A stretch of 52,938 bases of DNA from positions 1-52,938 of the forward strand of contig DATFXL010000050.1 in the NCBI GenBank assembly GCA_035316025.1, in the 5' to 3' direction. Shown here in pieces: positions 25,419 to 34,319 of this stretch. This DNA is from JALZAA01 sp035316025 (GTDB lineage: Bacteria > Actinomycetota > Acidimicrobiia > IMCC26256 > JACDBD01). The notes under the pieces are model-generated. The model searched no databases. It was not told the DNA's origin and was given only the letters and a program-made list of their open reading frames with translations. Numbering within the stretch: the first letter of the stretch is position 1; every line of letters begins with the position of its first letter. A program made the translations under genes and the position numbers.

Positions 25419-27224
25419 GTGACGCCGATCTCCGACTACGGGCTCATCGGCGACACTCGCACCGCGGCGCTCTGTTCGTCGTCGGGATCGATCGACTGGC
25501 TGTGCCTTCCCCGCTTCGACAGCGAGCCGGTGTTCGGGTTGCTGGTCGGGGGAGAGGGTGCCGGCTGCTTCGCGATTCGTCCCGCTGATCCCGCCGAGGT
25601 GGTGTCGCGTCGGTACTGGCCCGACTCCACCGTCCTCGAGACGCGGTGGCGTACGAACGCGAGCGAGCTGAGGCTCGTCGAGGGCATGGTGAGCGAGGTT
25701 CGACGCGAGCTCCTGCCCTCGACATTGCTGGTGCGTCGGATCCAGTGCGACGGAGCGCCCGTGCCGATCGTCGTGCGCTTCGATCCTCGCCGGGGCGATG
25801 ACGGCGTGGAAGCGCGCGTGCAACGGCGACCTTCGGCGCTGGTGTGCCAGTGGGGACCGCTGGCCGTCGGCCTCCACGTCGAGCCGGAGCATTCGATCGT
25901 CCCGGGCACGGACACTGAGATCACGCTCTCACCCGGGCAGCCGGTCACGTTCGTCATGACGGCCGTCTGGGGTGAACCGCTGGTGTACGTGCCGGCGCCG
26001 AGGGGATGGCAGGTGCTCCTCCAGGATCATCAGCGTTGGAAGGCGTGGGTTCGCGGCATCGACGACTGCGGTTCGTACGACGATGCGGTCACCCGCAACC
26101 TCCTCACTCTGCGACTCCTGACCTACTCGCCTTCGGGTGCGCCGGTCGCGGCCCCGACCACCTCACTGCCCGAGCGGCTCGGCGGTGAGCGGAACTGGGA
26201 CTACCGGTACGCGTGGGTTCGTGACGCGAGTATGGGGGTCACCGGATTCCTCGGAGCCGGTCGTGAGCAGGAGGCAAGAGCGTTCCTCCTGTGGCTGCTG
26301 CACGCGAGTCGTCTCGATCGGCCGCGGCTGCCACCGATGTTCAACCTTGACGGGAAGCCGGCACCTCCCGAACGTGTCCTCGCCTGGCCCGGTTATGCCG
26401 ACAGCCGGCCGGTTCGCGTCGGCAACGATGCGCGGGACCAACATCAACTCGACACCTATGGATGGGTCGTCGACGCCGCGGCGTGCCTGAGCGACGCCGG
26501 GCACGGTCTCTACTCGGAGACGTGGCGAACGGTCGCCGGATTCGCCGACCACGTCGCCAAGCGGTGGCGTGAGCCCGATTCCGGCCTGTGGGAAGAGCGC
26601 GCACGCCCCGCGCACTACGTGCACTCCAAGCTCATGGCGTGGGTGGCGCTCGATCGGGCACTCCACCTCACCGACCGGCATCGCACGCGTTCGCGTCGCC
26701 GCCATCGATGGCTGCAGGGCCGCGAGTCGCTCCTCGCTGACGTGCTGCGACAGGGGTACGACCCGGATCGGCGCGCGCTCGTGCGCGCGTACGGAAGGGA
26801 CGATCTGGATGCCGCCCTTGTTCGCGCTCCGCTGCTCGGATTCGACGATCCCGCCGCACCCGTCATGCACGGCACCATCGATGCCATCCGTCGCGAACTC
26901 GGCGCGGGCGGCCCGCTTCTCTACCGCTATCGACCCGGCACGGACGGCCTCGCCGGTGGCGAGGGCGCGTTCCTGCCGTGCTCGTACTGGCTCGCGCAAG
27001 CGCTCGCGCGCATGGGCCGTCTCGACGAGGCCGCGGAGGTCCTCGAGCAGCTCACGTCTTTCGAAAATGGGCTCGGCCTCCTCCCCGAGGAGATCGACCC
27101 GACCTCGCGCGCGTATCTCGGTAACTTCCCGCAAGCCTTCACCCACGCTGCGCACGTCGCGGCCGCGTTGGAGATTCGCGACGGCATGGCGGCCCGAGTA
27201 CGGCGACGGGCCGGCGCGGTGTAG
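25419..27224 (+). CDS. GH15 family glucoamylase/trehalase
   Basis: 601 residues from GTG 25419. The N-terminal beta-sandwich starts ISDYGLIGDTRTAALCSSSGSIDWLCLPRFDS, the standard opening of actinobacterial GH15 enzymes. The (alpha/alpha)6 barrel contains GGERNWDYRYAWVRDAS. Catalytic acid Glu is in GLWEERARP (about 390) and the base Glu in GLLPEEIDP (about 555). Family members hydrolyse alpha-glucans or trehalose in the cytosol; mycobacterial relatives are trehalases. Length matches the family. The stop is TAG. Confidence 0.9.
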   Translation: MTPISDYGLIGDTRTAALCSSSGSIDWLCLPRFDSEPVFGLLVGGEGAGCFAIRPADPAEVVSRRYWPDSTVLETRWRTNASELRLVEGMVSEVRRELLPSTLLVRRIQCDGAPVPIVVRFDPRRGDDGVEARVQRRPSALVCQWGPLAVGLHVEPEHSIVPGTDTEITLSPGQPVTFVMTAVWGEPLVYVPAPRGWQVLLQDHQRWKAWVRGIDDCGSYDDAVTRNLLTLRLLTYSPSGAPVAAPTTSLPERLGGERNWDYRYAWVRDASMGVTGFLGAGREQEARAFLLWLLHASRLDRPRLPPMFNLDGKPAPPERVLAWPGYADSRPVRVGNDARDQHQLDTYGWVVDAAACLSDAGHGLYSETWRTVAGFADHVAKRWREPDSGLWEERARPAHYVHSKLMAWVALDRALHLTDRHRTRSRRRHRWLQGRESLLADVLRQGYDPDRRALVRAYGRDDLDAALVRAPLLGFDDPAAPVMHGTIDAIRRELGAGGPLLYRYRPGTDGLAGGEGAFLPCSYWLAQALARMGRLDEAAEVLEQLTSFENGLGLLPEEIDPTSRAYLGNFPQAFTHAAHVAAALEIRDGMAARVRRRAGAV

Positions 27225-27250
27225 GCGCTTCGTCTCCCCGGACACGTGCC

Positions 27251-27727
27251 TCAGCCTGGAGTCAACAGGAGCCCCAACGCCGCTCCGTACACCACGTGGG
27301 CGACGATCGTGACCAGCGGGGTCTCCCGGCCGTAGTTGAGCGCGAGCAGGCCGGGCGGTTCGAGGACGGCACCGGTGCTCAAGCCGGCACGCGGCGACGC
27401 CAATCGCGGGTTGACGCCAACTTGCAACGGGACGATCACCGTCAGTGCCACCAACCCGTGCAGCAAACCGAGCAGCGCGCCGAGCCAGACGGTCGCGGTT
27501 CCGAGCACTGCGAAGGAGGCGGCGTAGCCCAAGGCGAAGCCTTCACCGTTCACGAGATGGATGAAGAACCCGACCACTCGTGCCCGGTCGGGGTCGGGCG
27601 TCAGCATCGTCCCCAAGAGCAGCGGGAGATCCAAACGCGTCCACCCCGCGAGTTGAGCACCGGTCATCAGCGCCGTGAGCGCCGCCGTCGCCAGCAGGCC
27701 GAAGATCGCCCAGCCGCTCCAATCCAT
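27251..27727 (-). CDS. Four- to five-helix membrane protein, unknown
   Basis: 158 residues from ATG 27727, with an AAAGGAC ribosome site; the frame upstream is not needed. Helices lie at about 6-26, 50-75 (HLVNGEGFALGYAASFAV), 80-105 and 132-155. The HLxNG and HVVYGAALGLLL motifs place two histidines in or near membrane segments. I recall no named family. It converges on the GH15 gene and is divergent from HU. Confidence 0.65.
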   Translation of the reverse strand: MDWSGWAIFGLLATAALTALMTGAQLAGWTRLDLPLLLGTMLTPDPDRARVVGFFIHLVNGEGFALGYAASFAVLGTATVWLGALLGLLHGLVALTVIVPLQVGVNPRLASPRAGLSTGAVLEPPGLLALNYGRETPLVTIVAHVVYGAALGLLLTPG

Positions 27728-27928
27728 GTCCCGTCCTTTCCCCGCGCCGGCGCCGACGCATGCCCATGTACCACAGGGGACGAGTTTCGCCGTCACGGGA
27801 CGGGTTCCCTCATGGTGCTGCTGGGTAAAGGCGGGTGAAGATCGCCGGGCCCGGGTATCGCCGACAAGGCGGCGCCGGGGTGCTAGAGAGGAGATCTCTC
27901 CGGCGATGAGCCCGAAGGAGATCGAACC

Positions 27929-28234
27929 ATGACGAAGACCGAGTTGGAGCGCGCCGTTGCCGATGCCGCCGGCGTGGAAAAGCGAACGGCGGCTTCGGTG
28001 CTCGACGCTCTGGAGCAGGTCGTCACGAGCAATGTTCGCAAGGGTGATCCCGTCACCATCCGTCCCGGTTTCATCAAAGTGAGCCGAAAGGACGTGAAGG
28101 CGCGCAAGGAGCGCAAGGGGACGAATCCCTTCACCGGCGAGCCGACCGTGTTCAAGGCCCGGCCGGCGTCGAAGACGGCGAAGGTCACCGCGCTCAAGAA
28201 GCTCAAGGACGCCATCGGGACGAAGTCCCGCTGA
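27929..28234 (+). CDS. hup: HU-family DNA-binding protein
   Basis: 101 residues; AAGGAG ribosome site 7-12 bases before the ATG. The HU helical dimer region (TKTELERAVADAAGVEKRTAASVLDALEQVV) is followed by the beta-arm region with RKDVKARKERKGTNPFTGEP (family RxxRxGRNPxTGE), which bends DNA. The tail is Lys-rich but short, unlike mycobacterial HupB. The leader contains GAGATCTC, a short palindrome of unknown meaning. Confidence 0.9.
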   Translation: MTKTELERAVADAAGVEKRTAASVLDALEQVVTSNVRKGDPVTIRPGFIKVSRKDVKARKERKGTNPFTGEPTVFKARPASKTAKVTALKKLKDAIGTKSR

Positions 28235-28246
28235 CGCGCGGTCGCA

Positions 28247-28269
28247 GCGGCGCCATCGGCGCCCGCCGC
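28247..28269. terminator. Possible bidirectional terminator hairpin
   Basis: Between the convergent ends of HU and the serine hydrolase lies GGCGCC-ATC-GGCGCC, flanked by GC and CGCCGC. It could form a short GC stem serving both transcripts. There is no U-tract and the loop is only 3 bases, so this is tentative. Confidence 0.3.
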
Positions 28270-28274
28270 GGTCG

Positions 28275-29420
28275 TCAGGACGCGCAGACGGCGGCGCGGC
28301 TCGACAAGCCGATGCCGCGGCGACCTTCGCGGATCGGGTTCACGTCGCGGCCGTTCGTCACGTAGCAGAACGAGAGTCCGCTGTCGGGGTCGGCCCAAGC
28401 GATCTGACCGCCGGCGCCGTTGTGGCCGAACGTGCGCGGTGACTGTGTGTGCCCGAACCCGCGCCGGTTCGCGTTCCCGTCGTCGCCGGCGACGACGACG
28501 CCGAGCGCGCGGTTCGCGTTCACGCCGAGCAGCGGGTCGGGGAGGTTGTTGCGCACCCGGCCGGTGGCGTCCGCCAGCACCTCGGGGTTCCACAAGGCGT
28601 CGGAGTTGTGCAGTACGGCTTGATAGAAGAGCGCGACCGTAGCCGCCGTCGCGACGCCGCCGCCCCCGGGGACTCCGACGGAGCGCACGTCGGGCTGGTT
28701 GAACGACAACAACGCCTCGTCGGTCACCTCCGTGACCGGCAGCTCGGACACGCCGAAGATCTCGAGGAGCTCCTCGGATGACGCCGGCTCCCCCGAGAGC
28801 TCGAGCTCGGCGATGCCATCCTGCTCCTCGGGCGCGATGCCGAGCACGCGCGGCAGGCCGAGCGCGCCGGTGACCCGCTCGTGGACGACGTCTCGGTAGT
28901 CGCGTCCCGACAGGCGCTCGATGAGCTCGGCAAGCACCCAGTGCGCGGACGTCGGGTGATACTCGTGCGCCGTCCCGGGCTCCCAGTTGAGTCGCCACCG
29001 CGCGAACGCCTCGAGACGGCGGTCGCGGTCGCCCCACGCCGGCGGTCCCAGCGGCGCCCGCGGGAACCCCGAGGTGTGCAACATCACCTGCTCGACGGTG
29101 ACGACGTCCTTGCCGTTCGTCGCAAACTCGGGGATGTACTCGGCGACGCGCCGCTGGATGTCGAGGTGGCCGTCCCCGATCAGCAGCCATGCCGCGCTGG
29201 CCACGAAGGCTTTGGTCGCCGAGAAGATGACGTAGCGCGTCTCGGGCCCGGCGTCGCCGACGGTCTCGAACGCGGCCAGCTGCCCGTCCCGCGCCAGGGC
29301 GTATTGGCACGACGGCAGCAGGCCGCTGTCGATCTCGCGCCGGACCCTGCCCCGCAGCTCGTCGAGCCGGTCGGTGTCGATTCCCAGCGACCCCGGGTCG
29401 ACCACGGTGGTGACGGTCAT
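28275..29420 (-). CDS. Serine hydrolase, class C beta-lactamase/esterase type
   Basis: 381 residues from ATG 29420. The nucleophile motif SxxK is SATK in VIFSATKAFVASAAW (about residue 70). A Tyr-containing second motif is YHPTSAHWVLAELI. The C-terminal region FGHNGAGGQIAWADPDSGLSFCYVTNG carries the usual HxG block. Actinobacterial members are mostly esterases (EstB/LipL-like) rather than beta-lactamases. No signal peptide, so probably cytosolic. The substrate is unknown. Confidence 0.85.
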   Translation of the reverse strand: MTVTTVVDPGSLGIDTDRLDELRGRVRREIDSGLLPSCQYALARDGQLAAFETVGDAGPETRYVIFSATKAFVASAAWLLIGDGHLDIQRRVAEYIPEFATNGKDVVTVEQVMLHTSGFPRAPLGPPAWGDRDRRLEAFARWRLNWEPGTAHEYHPTSAHWVLAELIERLSGRDYRDVVHERVTGALGLPRVLGIAPEEQDGIAELELSGEPASSEELLEIFGVSELPVTEVTDEALLSFNQPDVRSVGVPGGGGVATAATVALFYQAVLHNSDALWNPEVLADATGRVRNNLPDPLLGVNANRALGVVVAGDDGNANRRGFGHTQSPRTFGHNGAGGQIAWADPDSGLSFCYVTNGRDVNPIREGRRGIGLSSRAAVCAS

Positions 29421-29496
29421 GACCCGAACGCTAGACCGCCCGGCCGTGTCCGGCACCTGTGCCCCGACCCTCTCCCGGCGGCATTAGGTTGCCGGC

Positions 29497-30327
29497 GTGG
29501 AGCGCGGATCGACCGCCACGACGTCGGTGCGTGCCGTCGATGGTGGGCGCACGCGCGAACGCTCCGATCGGCTCGTCACCGAGGAGCCCATGGAGATCCG
29601 CGTGCACGGTCCCGGGCAGGAGCCGGCGCCCCTCGTCGTGACGATGCGCACCCCCGGCAACGACTTCGACCTCGCCGTCGGGTTCTGCATCACCGAAGGC
29701 GTGATCGACGACGCCGCCGACGTCGCAACGGTCGCGTACTGCCTGCCCGAGGACGGTGTGCAGGAATACAACATCGTCACCGTCCGGCTGCGGCGATCCG
29801 TCGATCTCGCCGCTCATCACCGGGGATTCGCCGCCAACGCCAGCTGCGGGGTGTGCGGCAAGACAACCCTCGACCAGGTCCAGGTCGCCTGTGGCGCGGT
29901 CCGCCCAGGGCCGACCGTCGGGCGGGCCGTCCTCGCCACGTTGCCCGAGCGACTCCGACGGGCCCAGTCCGTGTTCGACGCCACCGGCGGCCTCCACGCC
30001 GCCGCCTGCTTCGGCGGAGACGGAGAGCTCGCCGTGCTGCGCGAGGACGTCGGCCGGCACAACGCCGTCGACAAGGTCGTCGGCCACGCCGCACTTCGAG
30101 CACGACTGCCGCTGGCCGACCAGCTGCTCCTTGTGTCGGGCCGCATGAGCTTCGAGATCGTGCAGAAGGCGGCCGTCGCTGGGATCCCGATCCTCTGCGC
30201 GGTGTCGGCACCGTCGAGCCTCGCCGTGGAAGCCGCCGCCCGGCTGGGGCAAACGCTCGTCGGCTTCCTACGCGGCGACCGATTCAACCTGTACACGCAT
30301 CCCGAGCGCGTCGACCTGGAGTCGTGA
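29497..30327 (+). CDS. fdhD: Formate dehydrogenase accessory sulfurtransferase FdhD
   Basis: 276 residues from GTG 29497. The two-Cys loop CGVCGK (residues 117-122) is the FdhD sulfur-carrier motif, and the C-terminal GDRFNLYTHPERV is the typical end. FdhD moves sulfur from a cysteine desulfurase to the Mo-bis-MGD cofactor of formate dehydrogenases. It ends one base before the GTG of the next gene, the molybdoenzyme it is expected to serve. Confidence 0.92.
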   Translation: MERGSTATTSVRAVDGGRTRERSDRLVTEEPMEIRVHGPGQEPAPLVVTMRTPGNDFDLAVGFCITEGVIDDAADVATVAYCLPEDGVQEYNIVTVRLRRSVDLAAHHRGFAANASCGVCGKTTLDQVQVACGAVRPGPTVGRAVLATLPERLRRAQSVFDATGGLHAAACFGGDGELAVLREDVGRHNAVDKVVGHAALRARLPLADQLLLVSGRMSFEIVQKAAVAGIPILCAVSAPSSLAVEAAARLGQTLVGFLRGDRFNLYTHPERVDLES

Positions 30328-30328
30328 G

Positions 30329-32584
30329 GTGAAGCGCCGCCGCGCACACCGCGGCCCGATCAAGCCCACGCGCCGATGGCGGCGGGACTCGTGGGTCGGG
30401 TTCAAGCCGTACGGGGCCGGCGAGACGAAGCCAAACCATTACGCCGAGATCGTCAGGACGGTGTGGGAGAACCGCCACAACCTCCGGTACGCGTGGCGGA
30501 TCCTCCGCCGCGGCGTGTGCGACGGGTGCGCCCTCGGCGTCGCCGGCTTCCACGACTGGACGATCTCCGGCGTCCACCTGTGCATGACGCGGCTCGACTT
30601 GCTGAAGGTGAACACCATGGGCGCGCTCGACCCGTCGGCGCTGACCGACGTGGAGTCGCTGCGCACGCTGAGCGGGAAGGAGCTGCGAGACCTCGGTCGC
30701 CTCCCGTACCCGATGGTGCGGCGCAGGGGAGAGCGGGGCTTCCGCCGTGTGAGCTGGGACGACGCGCTCGACCTCATCGCCGATCGGCTCCGGGCTGCCG
30801 GGCCGGACCGTGTCGGCATGTACCTCACCGCGCGCGGGCTCACGAACGAGACGTACTACGCAGCGCAGAAGCTCGTCCGTTTCGTTGGGAGCAACAACAT
30901 CGACAACGCGGCCCGGGTCTGCCACGCGCCGTCGACGCTGGTGCTGAAGGACGCGATCGGCGCCGGCGCCACGACCGTCTCGTACGGCGACGTCATCAGC
31001 ACCGATCTCGTCGTGCTGATCGGCAGCAACGTCGCCAATGCACAGCCCGTCTTCATGAAGTACCTGTTCCTGGCCCGGCAGCGGGGCACGAAGGTCGCGG
31101 TCGTCAATCCGCTGCGCGAGCCGGGCCTCGAGCGCTACTGGGTTCCGAGCAACGTCGAGAGCGCGCTCTTCGGAACGAAGATGGCGGACGAGTTCTTCGG
31201 GGTCCATGTGGGCGGCGACGTCGCCTTCTTCAACGGCGTCCTGAAGCAGCTCCTCGCCGACAAGTCCGTCGATCACGAGTTCGTGCGCGCGTACACGACC
31301 GGGTTCGACCAGCTCGTCGCCGAGCTCGATCGGCAGCCGTTCGACGACCTCGAGCGCGCCTCCGGTGCGTCGCGCGCCGACATGGCGCGCTTCGCCCGGC
31401 TCTACGCCTCCGCGCCCGCGTCCGTGCTGGTCTGGTCGATGGGCATCACGCAGCACGAGCACGGCGCAGACAACGTCACCGCCATTGTGAACCTCGCGCT
31501 CGCGCGCGGCAACGTCGGTCGCCCTCGGGCCGGGCTCATGCCGATCCGGGGCCACTCCGGCGTCCAGGGCGGCGCCGAGATGGGCGCTTACGCCACCGCG
31601 CTGCCGGGAGGATTGCCGGTGACGCCCCAGACCGCCGCCGACATCGCCGCCGCGTACGGCTTCCCGGTGCTGGGCGAGCCCGGGTTGAGCGCGGCCGAGA
31701 TGGTCGAAGCGGCCGGCGACGGACGGCTCGACGTTCTCTACTCGAGCGGCGGCAACTTTCTCGAAGTGCTCCCTGACCCCGCCGCCGTCGAGGACGCGCT
31801 CTCGAAAGCGCCACTACGCGTGCACCAGGACATCGTCTTGTCGACTCAGATGCTCGTCGCCCCGGGCGACACCGTCGTGCTGTTGCCAGCCGCGACGCGC
31901 TACGAGCAGCGCGACGGCGGCACGCAGACGACGACCGAGCGCCGCATCGTCTTCAGCCCCGAGATCCCCGGTTCACGAGTCGGGGAGGCGCGCAGCGAGT
32001 GGGAGATCTTCGTCGACCTCGCCCGCCGCGTCGACCCTTCGCGCGCACAGCTGATGTACTTCCCGTCCGGCCAGGCGATCCGGGACGAGATCGCGCGCGT
32101 CGTGCCCTCGTACGCCGGCATTGAGCGTCTCCGCGACACGGGCGACCAGGTGCAGTGGGGTGGGAAGCGTCTCTGCGAAGGCCCAGATGGACCGCACTTC
32201 GCGACGACGGACGGAAAGGCGCGGTTCACACCGGTGCGGCCGCCGTCGCGAGCATCCGGCAACGGCGCGCTGCGGCTCAGCACGCGCCGTGGCAAGCAGT
32301 TCAACACCATGGTGCACAGCGAGACGGACCCACTGACCGGTGCCGCACGCGACAGTGTGTTCGTGTCTGACGTCGACGCCGACCGTCTCGGCCTCGCCGA
32401 AGGTGCGCCGGTGCTCGTGCGCTCCACTCACGGCGAGCTCCGTGCTCTGGTGCATCGCGCGCCCATCCGCCCCGGCAACGTGCAGATGTTCTATCCCGAG
32501 GGCAACGTCCTTCTCCCCGGTGGCCGGCGCGACCGATCCGGTGTCCCCGACTACAACACGACCGTCGAGCTCCTTCCGCGGTAG
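30329..32584 (+). CDS. FdhF/YdeP-type molybdopterin oxidoreductase
   Basis: 751 residues from GTG 30329. The N-terminal region has GVCDGCALGV and then a third Cys 17 residues on (C64, C67, C85). This may be a modified iron-sulfur site and is not the standard CxxC..CxxxC..C of FdhF. The Mo-ligand region is NAARVCHAPST with Cys198, so the enzyme is not a selenoprotein. MoCo-binding blocks VLIGSNVANAQPVFMKYL and a C-terminal dinucleotide-binding domain (MFYPEGNVLLPGG) follow. It may oxidise formate or act in acid/one-carbon metabolism like YdeP; electron partners are not adjacent. Confidence 0.85.
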   Translation: MKRRRAHRGPIKPTRRWRRDSWVGFKPYGAGETKPNHYAEIVRTVWENRHNLRYAWRILRRGVCDGCALGVAGFHDWTISGVHLCMTRLDLLKVNTMGALDPSALTDVESLRTLSGKELRDLGRLPYPMVRRRGERGFRRVSWDDALDLIADRLRAAGPDRVGMYLTARGLTNETYYAAQKLVRFVGSNNIDNAARVCHAPSTLVLKDAIGAGATTVSYGDVISTDLVVLIGSNVANAQPVFMKYLFLARQRGTKVAVVNPLREPGLERYWVPSNVESALFGTKMADEFFGVHVGGDVAFFNGVLKQLLADKSVDHEFVRAYTTGFDQLVAELDRQPFDDLERASGASRADMARFARLYASAPASVLVWSMGITQHEHGADNVTAIVNLALARGNVGRPRAGLMPIRGHSGVQGGAEMGAYATALPGGLPVTPQTAADIAAAYGFPVLGEPGLSAAEMVEAAGDGRLDVLYSSGGNFLEVLPDPAAVEDALSKAPLRVHQDIVLSTQMLVAPGDTVVLLPAATRYEQRDGGTQTTTERRIVFSPEIPGSRVGEARSEWEIFVDLARRVDPSRAQLMYFPSGQAIRDEIARVVPSYAGIERLRDTGDQVQWGGKRLCEGPDGPHFATTDGKARFTPVRPPSRASGNGALRLSTRRGKQFNTMVHSETDPLTGAARDSVFVSDVDADRLGLAEGAPVLVRSTHGELRALVHRAPIRPGNVQMFYPEGNVLLPGGRRDRSGVPDYNTTVELLPR

Positions 32585-32599
32585 CGCGCCAAGTGGTCG

Positions 32600-33046
32600 T
32601 CAGTGCTCTCGCGCCGCGAGCCACCACCGCAGCGACGCCAGGTTCCTCGTCAGCCGGCGGCGGGTTGGGCCCCTACCCAGTCGCTCGGTCACCGACCCGC
32701 CCGCCCACTGCGGAAGCTCGAAGCGCGTGCGCCACTCGAGGCGGGTTCCGTTCTCGGTGGCCGCGAGCAGGAAGCGGCCCTCGCCGCGCGCGGGGCCGAT
32801 GTGGTGGGTGATCGCCAGTTCGTCCGGGCGGTCCCAGGCGATCACCTCGATGTGATCGCGCACCGGAACGGGTCCGATGCCCACGTCGATCACGTACCCG
32901 GTGCCGACGCCCGATCGCTGCGCGGTCACGAAGCGGAGGGCGCGGACGTCGGTCATCCACTCCCGATGCGCCTCGAGGTCGGCGAGCGCGTCCCAGAGCC
33001 GCTCCGGGCCGAGGTCGAAGTTCTCGCCCACTGTGACCTCGAGCAT
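32600..33046 (-). CDS. SRPBCC-family protein (polyketide cyclase/START-like)
   Basis: 148 residues from ATG 33046 with a GGGAGG ribosome site. The opening EVTVGENFDLGPERLWDALADLEAHREWMTDV is the standard SRPBCC start (strand, then two helices), and the C-terminal long helix carries basic residues (GRGPTRRRLTRNLASLRWWL). Such proteins bind hydrophobic ligands; the ligand is unknown. It is convergent with the molybdoenzyme and divergent from the alcohol dehydrogenase (67 bases). Confidence 0.8.
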   Translation of the reverse strand: MLEVTVGENFDLGPERLWDALADLEAHREWMTDVRALRFVTAQRSGVGTGYVIDVGIGPVPVRDHIEVIAWDRPDELAITHHIGPARGEGRFLLAATENGTRLEWRTRFELPQWAGGSVTERLGRGPTRRRLTRNLASLRWWLAAREH

Positions 33047-33113
33047 TGCCGGACCTCCCGCCGTCGAGCGCGTCGCGCGCCCCGACGCTACGGTCCCGCT
33101 ACGAGGAGGTCGC

Positions 33114-34307
33114 ATGAAGGCGCTCGTGTTCCGGCACAACTTCGCCCGCGAAGCGGTCGCGAAGGTGCGCAGCGCGCTCGGCCATCGCGCGTACGTGGAG
33201 CCGCCGGCGCCCACGCGTCTCGAAGACGTCCCCGAGCCCGAGCCGCCGGCGCCGGACTGGGTGCTCTGCGACACCGCCGTCGCCGGCATCTGCGGCTCCG
33301 ACACCAAGCAGATCTTCCTGAACGGCAGGCTCGACAACCCGCTCACAGCGCTCCTGTCGTTCCCGCATGTGCTCGGGCACGAAGCCGTTGCCCGTCGATC
33401 GGACACGGGCGACCGCGTCGTACTCAACCCTTGGTTGTCGTGCGTGCCCCGCGGCATCGACCCGCCGTGTGCGGCGTGCGCCGAGGGGCGCTACCCGTCG
33501 TGCCGCAGCTTCGACCAGGGTGCCGTGTCCGCCGCGCTACACCTTGGCAACTGCGCCGCTGCGCCCGGTGTGCACGCCGAGCGGTTCAGCGCGCACACCG
33601 GTCAGCTGTTCCGCGTTCCGGAGACTGTCGGCGACGACGCCGCCGTGCTGGCCGATCCGGCCAGCGTCTCGCTGCGCACGATCCTCCTGCACCCGCCCCA
33701 CCCGTCGGCGCCCGCGCTCGTCTACGGCTGCGGGACTCTCGCCGCCGCCGCCGTCGGGCTGCTCAGACACTTGTACCCCGACGTCGAGGTGTGGGTCGTG
33801 AGCCGCTCCGGCGCCCGCGCTGAGCTCGCCGAGCGCATGGGTGCTCACCAGGTGCTGCCGTCGAAGCCCGACGAGCTCGTGGCCGAGGTCGCCCGGCGTG
33901 CCGGCGTCCGGCCGCTCGTGCCGTGGAGCAAGCACGCCTGGCTGCAGGACGGCCCCGGCGTCGTCTACGACACGGTCGGGAGCCCGGAGACGGTGGAGAC
34001 GTCGATGCGCGTCCTCACCTCGGGCGGGACGCTCGTGATCAGCGGCGTCGAGCCGCCGAAGCGGTTCGAGTGGACGCCTCTCTACTTCAAGGAGCTGCAC
34101 GTCATCGGGTCGAACGCGTTCGGTGTCGAGGAGGTCGACGGAGTGCGCAAGCACGCGTTCGAGCACTACTTCGACTTCATCGCCGACGGCCTCGACCTCA
34201 CGCCGATGATCACCCACCGCTTCTCGTTGCGCGATTGGAAGCACGCCGTGCTCACGATCGCCCGCCGCCGGCGCACCGGCGCGGTCAAGGTGCTGCTCGA
34301 GCCCTGA
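33114..34307 (+). CDS. Zinc-dependent alcohol dehydrogenase-like (MDR) protein
   Basis: 397 residues from ATG 33114 with GAGGAGG upstream. The N-terminal domain has GICGSDTKQIF (catalytic Zn Cys), FPHVLGHEAVA (GHE) and a structural-zinc-like cysteine group CAACAEGRYPSC. The nucleotide fold follows with ALVYGCGTLAAAAVGLLRHL. The long insert between the halves is unusual for typical ADHs. It probably acts on an alcohol or polyol with NAD(P); the substrate is unknown. Confidence 0.85.
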   Translation: MKALVFRHNFAREAVAKVRSALGHRAYVEPPAPTRLEDVPEPEPPAPDWVLCDTAVAGICGSDTKQIFLNGRLDNPLTALLSFPHVLGHEAVARRSDTGDRVVLNPWLSCVPRGIDPPCAACAEGRYPSCRSFDQGAVSAALHLGNCAAAPGVHAERFSAHTGQLFRVPETVGDDAAVLADPASVSLRTILLHPPHPSAPALVYGCGTLAAAAVGLLRHLYPDVEVWVVSRSGARAELAERMGAHQVLPSKPDELVAEVARRAGVRPLVPWSKHAWLQDGPGVVYDTVGSPETVETSMRVLTSGGTLVISGVEPPKRFEWTPLYFKELHVIGSNAFGVEEVDGVRKHAFEHYFDFIADGLDLTPMITHRFSLRDWKHAVLTIARRRRTGAVKVLLEP

Positions 34308-34319
34308 CCGAGTGCGCCG

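Noticed and set aside
27883..29310. A long minus-strand open frame over the HU and serine hydrolase region
   Set aside because: Its translation is Arg/Ala/Gly-rich without domains and is out of frame with the clear serine hydrolase; a GC-rich shadow.
30844..30980. Selenocysteine in the formate-dehydrogenase-like protein
   Set aside because: The molybdenum-ligand position is an ordinary Cys codon (ARVCHAPST) and no in-frame TGA is present.
30284..31555. A 423-codon antisense frame inside the molybdoenzyme gene
   Set aside because: Charged low-complexity translation without motifs, fully antisense to well-conserved protein; a GC-rich artefact.
32600..33046. CoxG-type CODH accessory protein
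   Set aside because: The SRPBCC protein lacks the CoxG-like opening and is 6 kb from the cox operon on the other strand; generic SRPBCC is safer.
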